From positions 62,001 through 126,000 of the forward strand of contig NZ_BONV01000012.1 in assembly GCF_016862895.1 (NCBI RefSeq): a stretch of DNA of 64,000 nt. The letters run 5' to 3'. The translations under genes were made by a program, and so were the position numbers. Below are positions 8,728 through 18,248 of this stretch, piece after piece; positions within the stretch are counted from its first letter, which is position 1; the number at the start of each line of letters is the position of its first letter. The stretch comes from Planotetraspora kaengkrachanensis. Its GTDB lineage: Bacteria > Actinomycetota > Actinomycetes > Streptosporangiales > Streptosporangiaceae. The notes under the pieces were generated by a model that made no database searches, was not told the origin of the DNA, and saw only the letters and a program-made list of their open reading frames with translations.

Positions 8728-11700
8728 AGGGTCTGACGTTTCGCCGCATGACCGTTGGCGGTGCGTTCGCGCCGTGACCGGTCTGCCAGCGGAAAGTGAT
8801 GACGAGTTGACGACAGAGGTGGTGTCGCTCGAGGAGGCCGTTCGATTGGCCGTCGAGCAGGGACACGCGGAGCTGACGCGCCTGGATGACATCACGGACG
8901 ACCTGGTCGGCGCATTTGCGCAAGGGCATCGCGTCGCGCCGTCCTCGTCTGGCTTGGTCACCCGACTGGACGACTTCACTCGTGGGTTTCCGGGGGAACT
9001 GCGACGTCACCTCGATCGTGAGCGCGAGTCGCTCGGGTCGTTCAACATCGCGTTCTTCGGACGCACCGGCGTCGGAAAGAGCACCCTGCTGTCGGCGTTC
9101 GGCCGGCTCGACGGGGCGTATGTCTCACCGGGTGAAAGCGATTGGACCACCGAGGTGCGTCCCATCGAGTGGCGGGATTGCCGGCTGTTCGACACACCCG
9201 GGATTAACGGCTGGGGACGGACCGAGAGCCGCGACGATCTCGAGGCCAAGGCCCGCGAGGCAGTCGAGATCGCCGACATCGTGCTTCTGTGCTTCGACAA
9301 CCAGTTTCAGCAGGAGATGGAGTTCGAGAAGATCGCCGCCTGGATCCGCGACCACGGAAAGCCGGTGGTGGCTGTCCTCAACGTCCGCAACCCGCACTGG
9401 CACCACCCCGCGAAAGTTCCCGAGGCTCGCCGCAGGAATCTGTCCGAACCGGTTCGCCAGCACACCGACAACATTCGGACCCAGCTCGTACAGATTGGGT
9501 TGCCCGACACACCGGTCGTCGCGATCCACAGCCAACGGGCCTTGTTCGCGCGCGCCACGACCCCCTTCCACGGCCCAGACCCAGTCCAGAAGGCCTTCCA
9601 CCAACAACGGGAGGAGTTCGGTAAGGACTACCTCGATCGCTGGTCGAACTTCGGGACGCTAGAGCGCCTGATAGCCACCTCAATCGCGGAAGGCGGCGCC
9701 GATCTCCGGTTGACCGCGCTGCGCGAGGACATCCGATCACGGTGCCGCCGAGGGGTCGGCGAACTCGAAGACCTGGCGGTCGAGATCGAGCAGGAAGCGG
9801 AATCCCTCGAACGCGAGGTCGAGTCGCTGTTCGCCGTGTTGGGCTATCCGGAAGACGCCGAACGTTCCGTGTGGCTGCACGATGCAGCTCTCAGCGCGGA
9901 TCTGGTCGACGTGTCCGAGCACGCGCGGGGCCGCCCGTACACGTCGCCGGTCAAAGGGGCATTGGACCGCTTCGTCCGGCACCTCGCTGCCTCGCACCTT
10001 GCGGGATGCCGCCGACAGGCGAAGGCCAACGCGGATGATCTGATCCGGAAGGCATTCGACGAGCACACAGCGATCGACGAGTCGAAGTTCACGGAGGTTG
10101 TGTTCGATCAAGGTGCCATTTCCGCTGCGGCGGAAGCCGTTTGGGCCGATCGCCGGGCGTTCCTGCAGCGTGAGCTCGAAGTCGCGGTGGACCATAAGTC
10201 CATCGACAACGGGCAGGCGGTATCGCACGCCGCGACGATCCTCGGCGACGAGGGTGGCGGTGTGGCGGGTGATGTCGTCCGGGGGGCGGGCATCGCGGTG
10301 GGTGCGAGCGCCCTTGCGGTACCTGCGCTGGCCCTCGTCTGGAATCCCGTAGGTTGGGTACTCGGCGCAGCTGCCGTGGGCGTCGGGATCGCAGGACAGC
10401 TCCAGCAGCATCTCGGCAAGAAGATGAGCCAGCAAGCGTCGGAGCGAGCACGAGAAGCGAAGGCTCAGGCGATTGCAGACGTCCATCGCGCTGTGGATCA
10501 GACGTTCGTCGATTACGAGGATGCCCTCGTCCGCGACAGCAGGGAAGCGGCGTGGACGTTGTTGTCTCCTGCGGTCGGCGAGTCGCTCCGCGCTGCGATC
10601 GAGCTTCGTATGGCGCGCAGCCGGATCGTGCGGTTGATCGATAGCCTGCAGACCTACGCCGGTTCGATCAAGCCCGCACCCGCTGTGACCGACGTCCTGC
10701 TGCGGGCGCAGCGTCGGATGGGGGAAACCCCGGCCGAGGTGACCCGGGCATTGTTGGGCGAGGACTGGCTCGAGTCTGGCGTCGACCCGCAGCCGGCGCA
10801 GATCGACCATGCCGTCCACGAGGCGTACTCGAGTCGCCGGGAGGAGGACCGCAGCCGGCTGACGCGCGTTATAGCTGCGGCGTGGAGCGCACCGTCGACG
10901 GCGAACATCCACTCGTGGCGAGACGAACTCGAGGACGCGGCCCGACGCGACCCGGCACTGTTCGATATTGTACGAACCTTCTGGCGCGTCGACGGGGCAA
11001 GACCAGCTCTTGCCGTTCTCGGTGACTACAACTCGGGAAAGTCGTCGTTGATCCGTCGGATCATGGTGGACAGCGGCCGGCAACCGCACGCAGCGTTCGA
11101 CATCCGGGCGTTGCCCGCGACTGCAGCCGCGGACCGCTACCAGCTCCCCCGGTTGGATCTCGTGGACACACCGGGCTTGCAGAGTGGACACGGCGAGCAC
11201 GACACCGCCGCGCTCGAGGCGATCGCCGAGGCTGCTCTCGTGTTCGTCGTCGTCCACATTAATCTGCTGGTCGGCAACACCTCGATACTGGAAGAGCTCT
11301 CGCGCGGCTCGGAGATGATTGCCGCAAAAGGCGGGCGGATGGTGTTCCTCGTCAATCGGTGCGACGAACTGGGCGTGGATCCGCTGACTGCACCCGAGGC
11401 ATTTCTCAACCTGCAGAACCGCAAACGCGAGGAACTGCGTGCGGCCTTCGCCGCTCGTTCCATCGAAGTCGAGATCGACAGGATCCACTGCTTGTCCGGC
11501 GATCCGTTCGGCCTGGTGGGTGGCGATGCAACGGCAGAACCCGGTGATTTCGACGAGAATCGGCTGTGGGACGGCGTGACCGCATTGACGAGCGCCATAT
11601 CAAGTCTCTCCGACGAGCAGTTGTCCGCTGCGGCGTCGTCGGCCGCCTTCGATGCGGCGGTCACCGACCTCAAGCGTCACCAGCACACACTTCACCAGGT

Positions 11701-12589
11701 GCAGGTCGACGGCACGGAAGACCTGCGTCGCTCGGAACCGGTGATCGCTACCCTCCGGGCTGCAGTTAACGACGCCGTGGTCCTCGAAGATTCACTGCGA
11801 GAGGACGCCCGCCGTATGGTGGACCGCCACGTGGTAGCGACGAAGTCCGCAGTCGCGAAACTCGATCGGAAGGACAGCCAGAAGCTGGAGAACCTCGTCG
11901 ACTCCTGGTGGAAGGCTCCGCAGTTCGAAGCTGATCTCGAACGGTACCTTGCCGACGCGGCACGCAAACTGGACGAGTGGCACAGCGACCACATATCGGC
12001 AATCGGACGTGAGATGCGCGCTGCTGAGTTCCAAATGACACCCGAGTTCGCGGCAGAATTCAAGGCCCAGGGAAACGCCTGGCACGAGGATCTGACCGAG
12101 GGTGCCGGCAACGTCGCAGGAGCCGCAGCGCGGCTGGCGAAAGTCCTCGGAAATCGGGACGCCGTCTACGCGATCGGCAAGCAGTTAGGCCACAAGTTCA
12201 AGCCCTGGGGTGCGGTGAAGGGCGGCGCCAACGTTGCCAAGCTCGGGGTCGTCCTCGGGGCCGTTGCCGCCGCCGTGGATGTCGCAGCGATGGCCAATGA
12301 CATCCGAAAGGCTGGGGAACACGAGCACCAGCAGGAGTTGGCGTCGCAGAAGATCGACGAAGCGGCTGCGGGGATCGTCGAACAGATCATGCACGGTGAG
12401 CAGGGAGAAGGTCCCGTCGGATATCTCGAACAGCGGACCAAGGAGCTCGAAATATTGCTCGACGAGCACCTCGATTTCGAATCGTCGATCAGGCAACGGA
12501 TGGACTCGGCGGAAGCGCGGGCCAAGGTGGTTGGGGCCTTGATCGCGGCCGCGGACGAATTGATCGGCACACCAGTGAGGAACGAGTAA
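8714..12589 (+). CDS. Tandem dynamin-like GTPase, 1291 aa
   Basis: Two complete dynamin-type halves are fused. The first GTPase has P-loop GRTGVGKS at 116-123, DTPG at 160-163 and NVRN as the G4-like element. The second has GDYNSGKS at 770-777, DTPG near 817 and NRCDE as G4. Each half is followed by long helical stretches and one hydrophobic stretch: residues ~525-562 (Ala/Val/Gly/Trp-rich) and ~1175-1193. These would serve as membrane-inserting paddles, as in bacterial DynA-type proteins of similar length. Such proteins tether or remodel membranes after GTP-driven dimerisation. GTG at 8714 overlaps the helicase stop; GTG at 8774 is an alternative start, and neither has a strong ribosome site. 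The next GTPase gene starts 2 bases after this stop, so the partners are probably made together. Confidence 0.85.
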   Translation: MTRNEGSDVSPHDRWRCVRAVTGLPAESDDELTTEVVSLEEAVRLAVEQGHAELTRLDDITDDLVGAFAQGHRVAPSSSGLVTRLDDFTRGFPGELRRHLDRERESLGSFNIAFFGRTGVGKSTLLSAFGRLDGAYVSPGESDWTTEVRPIEWRDCRLFDTPGINGWGRTESRDDLEAKAREAVEIADIVLLCFDNQFQQEMEFEKIAAWIRDHGKPVVAVLNVRNPHWHHPAKVPEARRRNLSEPVRQHTDNIRTQLVQIGLPDTPVVAIHSQRALFARATTPFHGPDPVQKAFHQQREEFGKDYLDRWSNFGTLERLIATSIAEGGADLRLTALREDIRSRCRRGVGELEDLAVEIEQEAESLEREVESLFAVLGYPEDAERSVWLHDAALSADLVDVSEHARGRPYTSPVKGALDRFVRHLAASHLAGCRRQAKANADDLIRKAFDEHTAIDESKFTEVVFDQGAISAAAEAVWADRRAFLQRELEVAVDHKSIDNGQAVSHAATILGDEGGGVAGDVVRGAGIAVGASALAVPALALVWNPVGWVLGAAAVGVGIAGQLQQHLGKKMSQQASERAREAKAQAIADVHRAVDQTFVDYEDALVRDSREAAWTLLSPAVGESLRAAIELRMARSRIVRLIDSLQTYAGSIKPAPAVTDVLLRAQRRMGETPAEVTRALLGEDWLESGVDPQPAQIDHAVHEAYSSRREEDRSRLTRVIAAAWSAPSTANIHSWRDELEDAARRDPALFDIVRTFWRVDGARPALAVLGDYNSGKSSLIRRIMVDSGRQPHAAFDIRALPATAAADRYQLPRLDLVDTPGLQSGHGEHDTAALEAIAEAALVFVVVHINLLVGNTSILEELSRGSEMIAAKGGRMVFLVNRCDELGVDPLTAPEAFLNLQNRKREELRAAFAARSIEVEIDRIHCLSGDPFGLVGGDATAEPGDFDENRLWDGVTALTSAISSLSDEQLSAAASSAAFDAAVTDLKRHQHTLHQVQVDGTEDLRRSEPVIATLRAAVNDAVVLEDSLREDARRMVDRHVVATKSAVAKLDRKDSQKLENLVDSWWKAPQFEADLERYLADAARKLDEWHSDHISAIGREMRAAEFQMTPEFAAEFKAQGNAWHEDLTEGAGNVAGAAARLAKVLGNRDAVYAIGKQLGHKFKPWGAVKGGANVAKLGVVLGAVAAAVDVAAMANDIRKAGEHEHQQELASQKIDEAAAGIVEQIMHGEQGEGPVGYLEQRTKELEILLDEHLDFESSIRQRMDSAEARAKVVGALIAAADELIGTPVRNE

Positions 12590-12591
12590 CA

Positions 12592-14205
12592 GTGGTCGAC
12601 ATCGATGCAGTGCGGGACTGGCTGGGGCGACTTCCAGGCGGATCGTTGGTCGGGCAGTATGTCGACGATTGGGACGTGTTCGAGAAACTGGACAGACCGG
12701 TCGTGACCCTCTTCGGGTCCTACGACACCGGCAAGAGTTCCCTGCTCCGCCGGTTGCTCGTCGATTCGGACGGCGATGTTCCCGGCTGGCTCACGATCAG
12801 CGCACGTCACGAAACCTTCGAGGTCAACGATGTCGAGGTCGGCGGGTGCATCATCCGCGATACTCCCGGATTCGCGGTCGGTGCGTCCGACATTCGTGCA
12901 CAGAACAATTCGCGCCGAGCGATGGCGGCGGTCGGACTCACGGACGTCGGCATCGCGGTACTGACTCCGCAGTTGGCGACCGCCGAACGTGACGTGCTTC
13001 AGAAGCTGTTCACGCAGGGATGGCCGGTGGGGACGATGTGGTTCGTCATCTCGCGGTTCGACGAGGCGGGTGTGGACCCAGAGTACGACCTCGCGGAGTA
13101 CCGGGACCTGAGTGATCGCAAGGTTCGCGAGTTGCGGGAACTGTTCGAATTGGACGACAGGACACCGGTATTCGTTGTCTCGCAGGACCCGTTCCAGACG
13201 GCAGGGCCGGACACAGATCTCAGCCGAGAGACCTGGGATGACTTCCGTGGCTGGGACGGCATGAAGGACCTTGCGGATGCTTTCGAGGCGGTGTCCCCGT
13301 CGGCACTGCCCGGATGGCGACATACGGCCGGGCAACGGTACTGGACAGCGGTCCTGGACGAAACCGTGACCGAACTGCGGAGGCAACTGTCGGACTACAC
13401 GGCACGTGCCGAAGTAGCTGCCAGTGGCGTCGCTCGCCGCGACGTATGGGAGAGCGAACTCGACACTCTCGATCGGGCCGCCCACGCGAGCCTTGACGGT
13501 CTCGTCGAGGAGGTGATGCGGCGGTCGTGGGAGCCGAGTTCCGGCGCCGATGAACTTCAGGCCCAGATTCAGCGCACGCTCGACGAGTGGTTCACCAAGC
13601 ACGAGGTCCGCCTCCAACGGCTGCGGCAGTCGATCCGCAAGACCAAGGAGCGAGAGCGCGCCCGACCCTCCTGGGCCGGCTTTGCTTCGCTGGTCACGAC
13701 ACTCGGGTCCGGGGAGGAAGCCTCCACGACCCCGGCAGGGCCCGGCGGTGCCGCAGAACACGTCGAGACGGTCGGGACCATGTTGATCGGTATGTTGAAG
13801 GCCGCGAACAACGCACCCGGGTCAATCGCCGGCAGGAAGGCCAAGTCGGCGAAGGCAGCTGGGAACCTGGGACGGCACATCGGCATCGCCGAAGCCGCGC
13901 TTCCCCTCGCCGTCTACCTGGCGAAAGTCATCGACGAGCAGGGAGCGGATCGCGCGCGCCTGAATCAGGACAAGGGGGCGGCCGAGAATCGACAACAGGT
14001 CGTCACTGAGTGCACGCAGCGCGCTCGCGACGCCTGGCAGCCGTTCGTCGACGATGTGCGTGAAGCGATCGTCGCGGAGACGAGAGACCAGGTCGACCTC
14101 GACGCGAGCCTGCGCCAACTCGTCGAGCAGCTGCAAGAAGCTGTGGCGGAAGGCGAGGGTCTCTTTCGAGCGGGTACCGTGCCGCTGCTCGAGACAGAGG
14201 CGTAA
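12592..14205 (+). CDS. Dynamin-like GTPase, 537 aa
   Basis: A single dynamin-superfamily GTPase sits at the N-terminus: P-loop GSYDTGKS at 42-49, DTPGFAVG near 96, and SRFDE as a G4-like element (Asp present, Asn/Thr replaced by Arg-Phe). Its P-loop resembles the second P-loop of the neighbouring tandem protein (xxYxxGKSS), suggesting shared ancestry. Residues ~250-537 are mostly helical, with a Lys/Arg-rich segment near 345-360 and a weakly hydrophobic stretch near 430-445. It follows the large dynamin after 2 bases, with GAGG 11 bases before the GTG start. Bacterial dynamins often act as unequal pairs, so hetero-oligomerisation with the upstream protein is the natural inference. Confidence 0.85.
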   Translation: MVDIDAVRDWLGRLPGGSLVGQYVDDWDVFEKLDRPVVTLFGSYDTGKSSLLRRLLVDSDGDVPGWLTISARHETFEVNDVEVGGCIIRDTPGFAVGASDIRAQNNSRRAMAAVGLTDVGIAVLTPQLATAERDVLQKLFTQGWPVGTMWFVISRFDEAGVDPEYDLAEYRDLSDRKVRELRELFELDDRTPVFVVSQDPFQTAGPDTDLSRETWDDFRGWDGMKDLADAFEAVSPSALPGWRHTAGQRYWTAVLDETVTELRRQLSDYTARAEVAASGVARRDVWESELDTLDRAAHASLDGLVEEVMRRSWEPSSGADELQAQIQRTLDEWFTKHEVRLQRLRQSIRKTKERERARPSWAGFASLVTTLGSGEEASTTPAGPGGAAEHVETVGTMLIGMLKAANNAPGSIAGRKAKSAKAAGNLGRHIGIAEAALPLAVYLAKVIDEQGADRARLNQDKGAAENRQQVVTECTQRARDAWQPFVDDVREAIVAETRDQVDLDASLRQLVEQLQEAVAEGEGLFRAGTVPLLETEA

Positions 14206-14581
14206 GCGAGTGGGCCACTGTGGCCTCTCACGCGAAGAAGCCGGTGCGGGCCGTCTGGCCCTGCTGCCGACCACATCCCGCGACCTCTCCGGGACCGGCA
14301 GCACTCGCCGACAGCCGCGTATAGCGCCTGCCTATCGAAGGTGATCCCCATCTCGCGATGAGGGGCATGCGCGGGATGATCTTGCAAACGGAGTAAGCGG
14401 TTCGCCCAGCTCACAGCACGAATGTCAGCCGTACGGCCACCGCACTCGTACTGCGGGACTGAACCATCGAGGCTCGCGCGGCGGGCCAGCAGGCTGCAAC
14501 GGCATCGTCGTAACTTCCTGATGACTCGAGGCCTCGACCTGGATGATGCAGCCCACGACGTCTTAGAGAGGCGCGCTCACA
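14206..14581. other. Convergent intergenic region with terminator-like hairpin
   Basis: No gene is seen between the converging GTPase and McrC genes. A stem CCCCATC / GATGAGGGG with a TCGC loop at 14346-14365 (one bulged base) could stop transcription from either side, but it lacks a T run. A shorter perfect palindrome GGCCACTGTGGCC lies at 14212-14224. Nothing else stands out. Confidence 0.35.
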
Positions 14582-15766
14582 CTAATCAAGGATCTTGCCG
14601 GCGATGCGTGCGGTTGTCTGGCGTAGAGCTGTCGGCGTCTGATTCAGATCAAGTACATGGGCCCAAATCAAAATGTCCGAGTAGGTAACGCGGTAGGGCA
14701 TGGGCAATGCGGTGCCCGCGGCGTACACCAGGTGGCCCTCGCGGATCCCGAGAGCAGTGCAATAGGAGATGAGCTGGAACAGGTGGCTGGTTGGCGGCGC
14801 GCTCTCGAGCGTTCGGTATTTCGCGTCGATCACCACGGCAGGCCGCCCGTTACGGTAAGCAAGGATGTCTGGCTGAAATAGCACTTGCCCGGCCTGGTCG
14901 AGGCGATGTCCCTGCTGGGCGGCGCAGCGGAGGCCGTGCGGCCGTAAAACGTCGGTGAGCTGGGCTGTGAGGAAACGCTCAAAGATCTGGGCCATGTTGA
15001 TGACGAACCCATCGATCTGCATGGATACCGGCCCGTTCTGCTGAAGCGAAGCCCCAGTCAGGATCAGCTCGGCCAGATGGAGCGCCGGGATGTATCGCTC
15101 ATTCAACCGAGTGGATCGCCACGCGGGCAGCGGAGCACCAGGGCGGACCGAGGTAATGTCTACCAGCCGGGCAGAGAGGTGGCGCAGGAGCAAGGCGGTG
15201 TTCTTACTGACGCCGCGCAGGGATTGGACCAGCTCGATCGCGCCGAGGAGGATCTGGTTCTCAGGAATGTCAGCAATGTAGTCGTCGTAGGCGACCTCGA
15301 TCGCGGTAGGAACTCCAAGGCGGCGGCTGAGCTGGGCACCGGCTCGTATCCGGCCGCGTACAACAGTGAGAGCGTCTTCGCGATGGACATAGCCGTGCAA
15401 GACGCCACCTCGAAGTACTCGATCCAAGATCCGCGCGAAGATATCGGCGATTACAGCGACCAGCACATCAGCTTTGGCAGCATTAACCTGCTGATCCTTC
15501 CAGATAGTCGGATCCTTGTCGTATCCGAGCAGGTACATCAGGTGCCGCACGGTGAGCTTTGGGTTGATCCGCAGCTCAACTGCCCCGTCGCCGACGCCGA
15601 GCCGTACCGTGCCCACACGCTGACGACCGGCGATGCGCCACAGCCCGGAGCTTGTCGGGGTGAGCGTGACCAGCTTCGGTACCGTGGCCAGCGTTGCCAC
15701 TTGAGCGGGTGTGAGCGGGCGTGAATCAGCAGCTGAGGCCTCGGTGAGCTCGAGGTACAGGGTCAT
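14582..15766 (-). CDS. mcrC: McrC-family endonuclease subunit of a McrBC system
   Basis: This 394-residue protein matches McrC layout. The N-terminal beta-rich region carries LELTE and RINPKLTV strands and the typical LLGYD segment near 90. The C-terminal PD-(D/E)XK nuclease core is FQPDILAYRNGRPAVVIDAKYR-like, read as Asp in QPDIL and Asp-x-Lys in IDAKYR around 300-320. It is close to the usual ~350-400 residue size. McrC binds the McrB ring, stimulates its GTPase and cuts modified DNA. ATG at 15766 overlaps the mcrB stop by 4 bases (ATGA), the usual coupled arrangement. The last ORF in its operon, it converges on the dynamin operon. Confidence 0.9.
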   Translation of the reverse strand: MTLYLELTEASAADSRPLTPAQVATLATVPKLVTLTPTSSGLWRIAGRQRVGTVRLGVGDGAVELRINPKLTVRHLMYLLGYDKDPTIWKDQQVNAAKADVLVAVIADIFARILDRVLRGGVLHGYVHREDALTVVRGRIRAGAQLSRRLGVPTAIEVAYDDYIADIPENQILLGAIELVQSLRGVSKNTALLLRHLSARLVDITSVRPGAPLPAWRSTRLNERYIPALHLAELILTGASLQQNGPVSMQIDGFVINMAQIFERFLTAQLTDVLRPHGLRCAAQQGHRLDQAGQVLFQPDILAYRNGRPAVVIDAKYRTLESAPPTSHLFQLISYCTALGIREGHLVYAAGTALPMPYRVTYSDILIWAHVLDLNQTPTALRQTTARIAGKILD

Positions 15767-17943
15767 GGCAGTTCGCGCTGAATGGCAGAGAGCAGGACCG
15801 TAAGCCCGTACTCCTGCTCAACGCTGTCCACTTTGCCGTAGAGCTGATCCTCAAGCAGCGGAAGGATCTCGGTGATCCAGATGCGCTCCAAGCCACGTCT
15901 CGTGCCGGCGTCAGGCGTCATCAGATAGGAAGGTCCCACAGCGCGATCGGGATCATTCAGACGCCGGTTCACCTCATCGAGCAGCAACGCCGGGATGTCA
16001 GGCAGCTTCTCGCGGGTGAGCCAACGACGGAGCAGGCCGTCAACGGGTGCTCGGTCCGGGGCAAGGCAACGGAACGCGAAGCGACGACGCATGGCCGCAT
16101 CAACCAGAGCCACGGACCTGTCGACAGTGTTCATCGTGCCGATGATGAAGACATTCTTAGGGAGCTTGAACGGCTCGTCTGGCGAGTACTGCAGGGTGAT
16201 CTCGTGGTTGCGGTATTCGAGGAGGAAGTACAGCTCGCCGAACACCTTCGCCAGGTTGGCCCGGTTGATCTCGTCGATCACCAGGACGAAGGGTTTGTCG
16301 GGCTCCTGCACCGCGGCCTCGACGGCTTTCAAGAGTGGTCCATCGACCAGATCGAAGCCAATTGTGCCGCCATCACCCTGCCGGGGGCGGAATCCCTGAA
16401 TGAAGTCCTCGTACCCGTAGGACGGGTGAAACTGGACCAGGCTTGTCCGATCTGGGCCCGCCAGCGCCTCACTGAGCCGGGTCGCGAGGAAGGTCTTACC
16501 GGTGCCAGGTGGGCCGTACAGGATTAGCTGCCGTTTGGATGCAAGCAGGTCTGCCGTCTCCTGGAACCAGGTGAGCGGGATCAATAGCCTGTCGGCTAGC
16601 TCTTGGGTCACTTGGGGAATCACAAGCGTGCGGGTCTCATCTTGAACCAGCACTGCATCGGTGACCTCATCGCCCAGCCCGGCGTCGGTAGCCAGCTCCG
16701 CCATCACCGTAGTGAGCTCGGCGATTGTCATTGCGGTCTTCAGCTTGGCCTGCGTCTCTTCCGGCAGGTTCTTTCGGCTCAGCGGCTGAGGGTTCCACTC
16801 CACTGCACGGCGGCGTGCCAGGTGCCGGCCGGCGGAGTCATCGTAATAGGCGTCACCTGCGATGGTTCCGACATAGACGGCGTCACCATCGACCGTCGCC
16901 ACTAGGTCGCCGAGCTGGAAGTAGCTCAGGAAGCGCCAAAGCTGACCTGCTGCAGCATCCTTGGCTCCTTGTTTGGCGTCCGGGAGTGCTGCGTCCACCA
17001 CACCCTTAATCTCCTGGCGGGACGCTCCGCCCGGAATCTCACCGAGATCCTTGAAGGAGATGGAGCAGTAACCTCCTCCGAGCCACAGGGATATCGCATT
17101 GGTGCCGTCGACGTTCGCACCCCGGACCAGCCAGCCCTTCTGCGATCTGGGTGGTGCCGGCGGTTGCCAGCGTGACAGCCACGGCTCGTCATAGAAGCTG
17201 AACGCGCCGGTTTCTTGCTCAATCTGGCAGCGAATGCCGTAAATATCGCGATCTATATCGTCGGACGGCTTGGCGATGCGGTCGACGAACGCGTCGCGGA
17301 TCAGCTTCTTGTTGCGTTCGACCGAGACAGGGACGAACACATCGGGAAAGATCAAAAAGATCAGTACGTGGTATTGGGCTCGCGCCCGGAACTTCCCATC
17401 ATGGTCAGCCAGTACCGACTCAGCCAGCTTGCGGAACGTCCATGGGTCTCTCAGCGCATCTTCGCGTTCGCCCTGAGGGAGCGTCACCAGCAGGCCCGTC
17501 AATCGGATAAGGAACGCGAATTGCGCCCAGCGATAGTTCAGGAACGCTTGGCCGCCCTTCATGTATCCAGGTGATGCGGCCGCGGCTAGGTCCTCTGGCA
17601 CCGTCACAGCGCGTGATGCCCAGGACAGCACGGTGTTGATGATCTCGAACTTCCGCTCTACACCGACAGTGGCAGGACTTAGAGGCATCACGTTGAGGTA
17701 CAGCAACTCCGCGGCCAGCACGATCGCCTCATCGGAGCCAGTTGCTATCTGGCGCTCAAGCTTGACCATGAACTCGTCGGACGAACCGTCCCAGTTCTCA
17801 ACGAAGCGATGGAAGAGCTCCGTAGCCGCCGCGGGAGACCAGATGTTCAGACCCGGAGCGAACGATGACTGACCGCTCAGAAGTCCTTGGTTGAAGACCT
17901 TCTGAGCGGCCCGGCACACGACCTCGCGCTGCTCCCGATCCAT
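15763..17943 (-). CDS. mcrB: McrB-family AAA+ motor of a McrBC system
   Basis: This 726-residue protein has a C-terminal AAA+ McrB core: Walker A GPPGTGKT at 477-484, HPSYGYEDFIQGFRP near 509, Walker B VLVIDEINRANLAKVFGE near 548-565, the NxxD-type GTMNTVDRS sensor, and an arginine-finger-like AAMRRRFAF. The large N-terminal part has no DUF3578-type segment I recognise. Residues ~300-420 contain a GDLVATV...VYVGTIAGDAYY...RRRAVEW pattern that looks PUA/EVE-like, a fold known to read modified bases. That domain would set target choice; this assignment is inference. ATG at 17943 has a strong GGAGGGGG before it. Known McrBC systems restrict phage DNA carrying modified cytosines. Confidence 0.9.
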   Translation of the reverse strand: MDREQREVVCRAAQKVFNQGLLSGQSSFAPGLNIWSPAAATELFHRFVENWDGSSDEFMVKLERQIATGSDEAIVLAAELLYLNVMPLSPATVGVERKFEIINTVLSWASRAVTVPEDLAAAASPGYMKGGQAFLNYRWAQFAFLIRLTGLLVTLPQGEREDALRDPWTFRKLAESVLADHDGKFRARAQYHVLIFLIFPDVFVPVSVERNKKLIRDAFVDRIAKPSDDIDRDIYGIRCQIEQETGAFSFYDEPWLSRWQPPAPPRSQKGWLVRGANVDGTNAISLWLGGGYCSISFKDLGEIPGGASRQEIKGVVDAALPDAKQGAKDAAAGQLWRFLSYFQLGDLVATVDGDAVYVGTIAGDAYYDDSAGRHLARRRAVEWNPQPLSRKNLPEETQAKLKTAMTIAELTTVMAELATDAGLGDEVTDAVLVQDETRTLVIPQVTQELADRLLIPLTWFQETADLLASKRQLILYGPPGTGKTFLATRLSEALAGPDRTSLVQFHPSYGYEDFIQGFRPRQGDGGTIGFDLVDGPLLKAVEAAVQEPDKPFVLVIDEINRANLAKVFGELYFLLEYRNHEITLQYSPDEPFKLPKNVFIIGTMNTVDRSVALVDAAMRRRFAFRCLAPDRAPVDGLLRRWLTREKLPDIPALLLDEVNRRLNDPDRAVGPSYLMTPDAGTRRGLERIWITEILPLLEDQLYGKVDSVEQEYGLTVLLSAIQRELP

Positions 17944-18248
17944 GAAGCCCCCTCCTGTAATGGATGTCTCTCAGTCATTACCTGCGGATGCGCCGGGCGT
18001 TACACGACGGACCGTTGACAGTCAGGAGATCGTGGTGATTGAACCGCTTCAAGGCGTCAGGTGGCTCCTGTGATCGGGGCTCGTGCGGGTGCGCGGAAGA
18101 CCTGTCGGTCGTGCCATTCGATGGCGAGAGTTCCACGCCGTCGAGCCCGGCTTGCTCCCTCCGAGGCCGAACCACTGATCTCAGATGTTAGCCAAACCGG
18201 ATCAAGCCCACTGAGCACCGCTCCACGCCAGCCGGGCGCACGCAAAGG
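17944..18248. other. Intergenic region before mcrBC
   Basis: These 305 bases lie between the SNF2 helicase stop and the mcrB start, both on the minus strand. No convincing gene is present in any frame. It presumably carries the mcrBC promoter; no clear operator repeat was seen. Confidence 0.4.

Noticed and set aside
8748-8750. ATG at 8748 as the start of the tandem dynamin gene
   Set aside because: It is not in the dynamin reading frame; GTG 8714 or GTG 8774 are the in-frame choices.
9737-11488. 583-codon minus-strand frame inside the tandem dynamin gene
   Set aside because: Antisense shadow in GC-rich DNA; the plus strand carries two GTPase P-loops and DTPG motifs.
14212-14224. GGCCACTGTGGCC palindrome as a terminator
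   Set aside because: The loop would be one base and there is no T run; at most a very weak hairpin.
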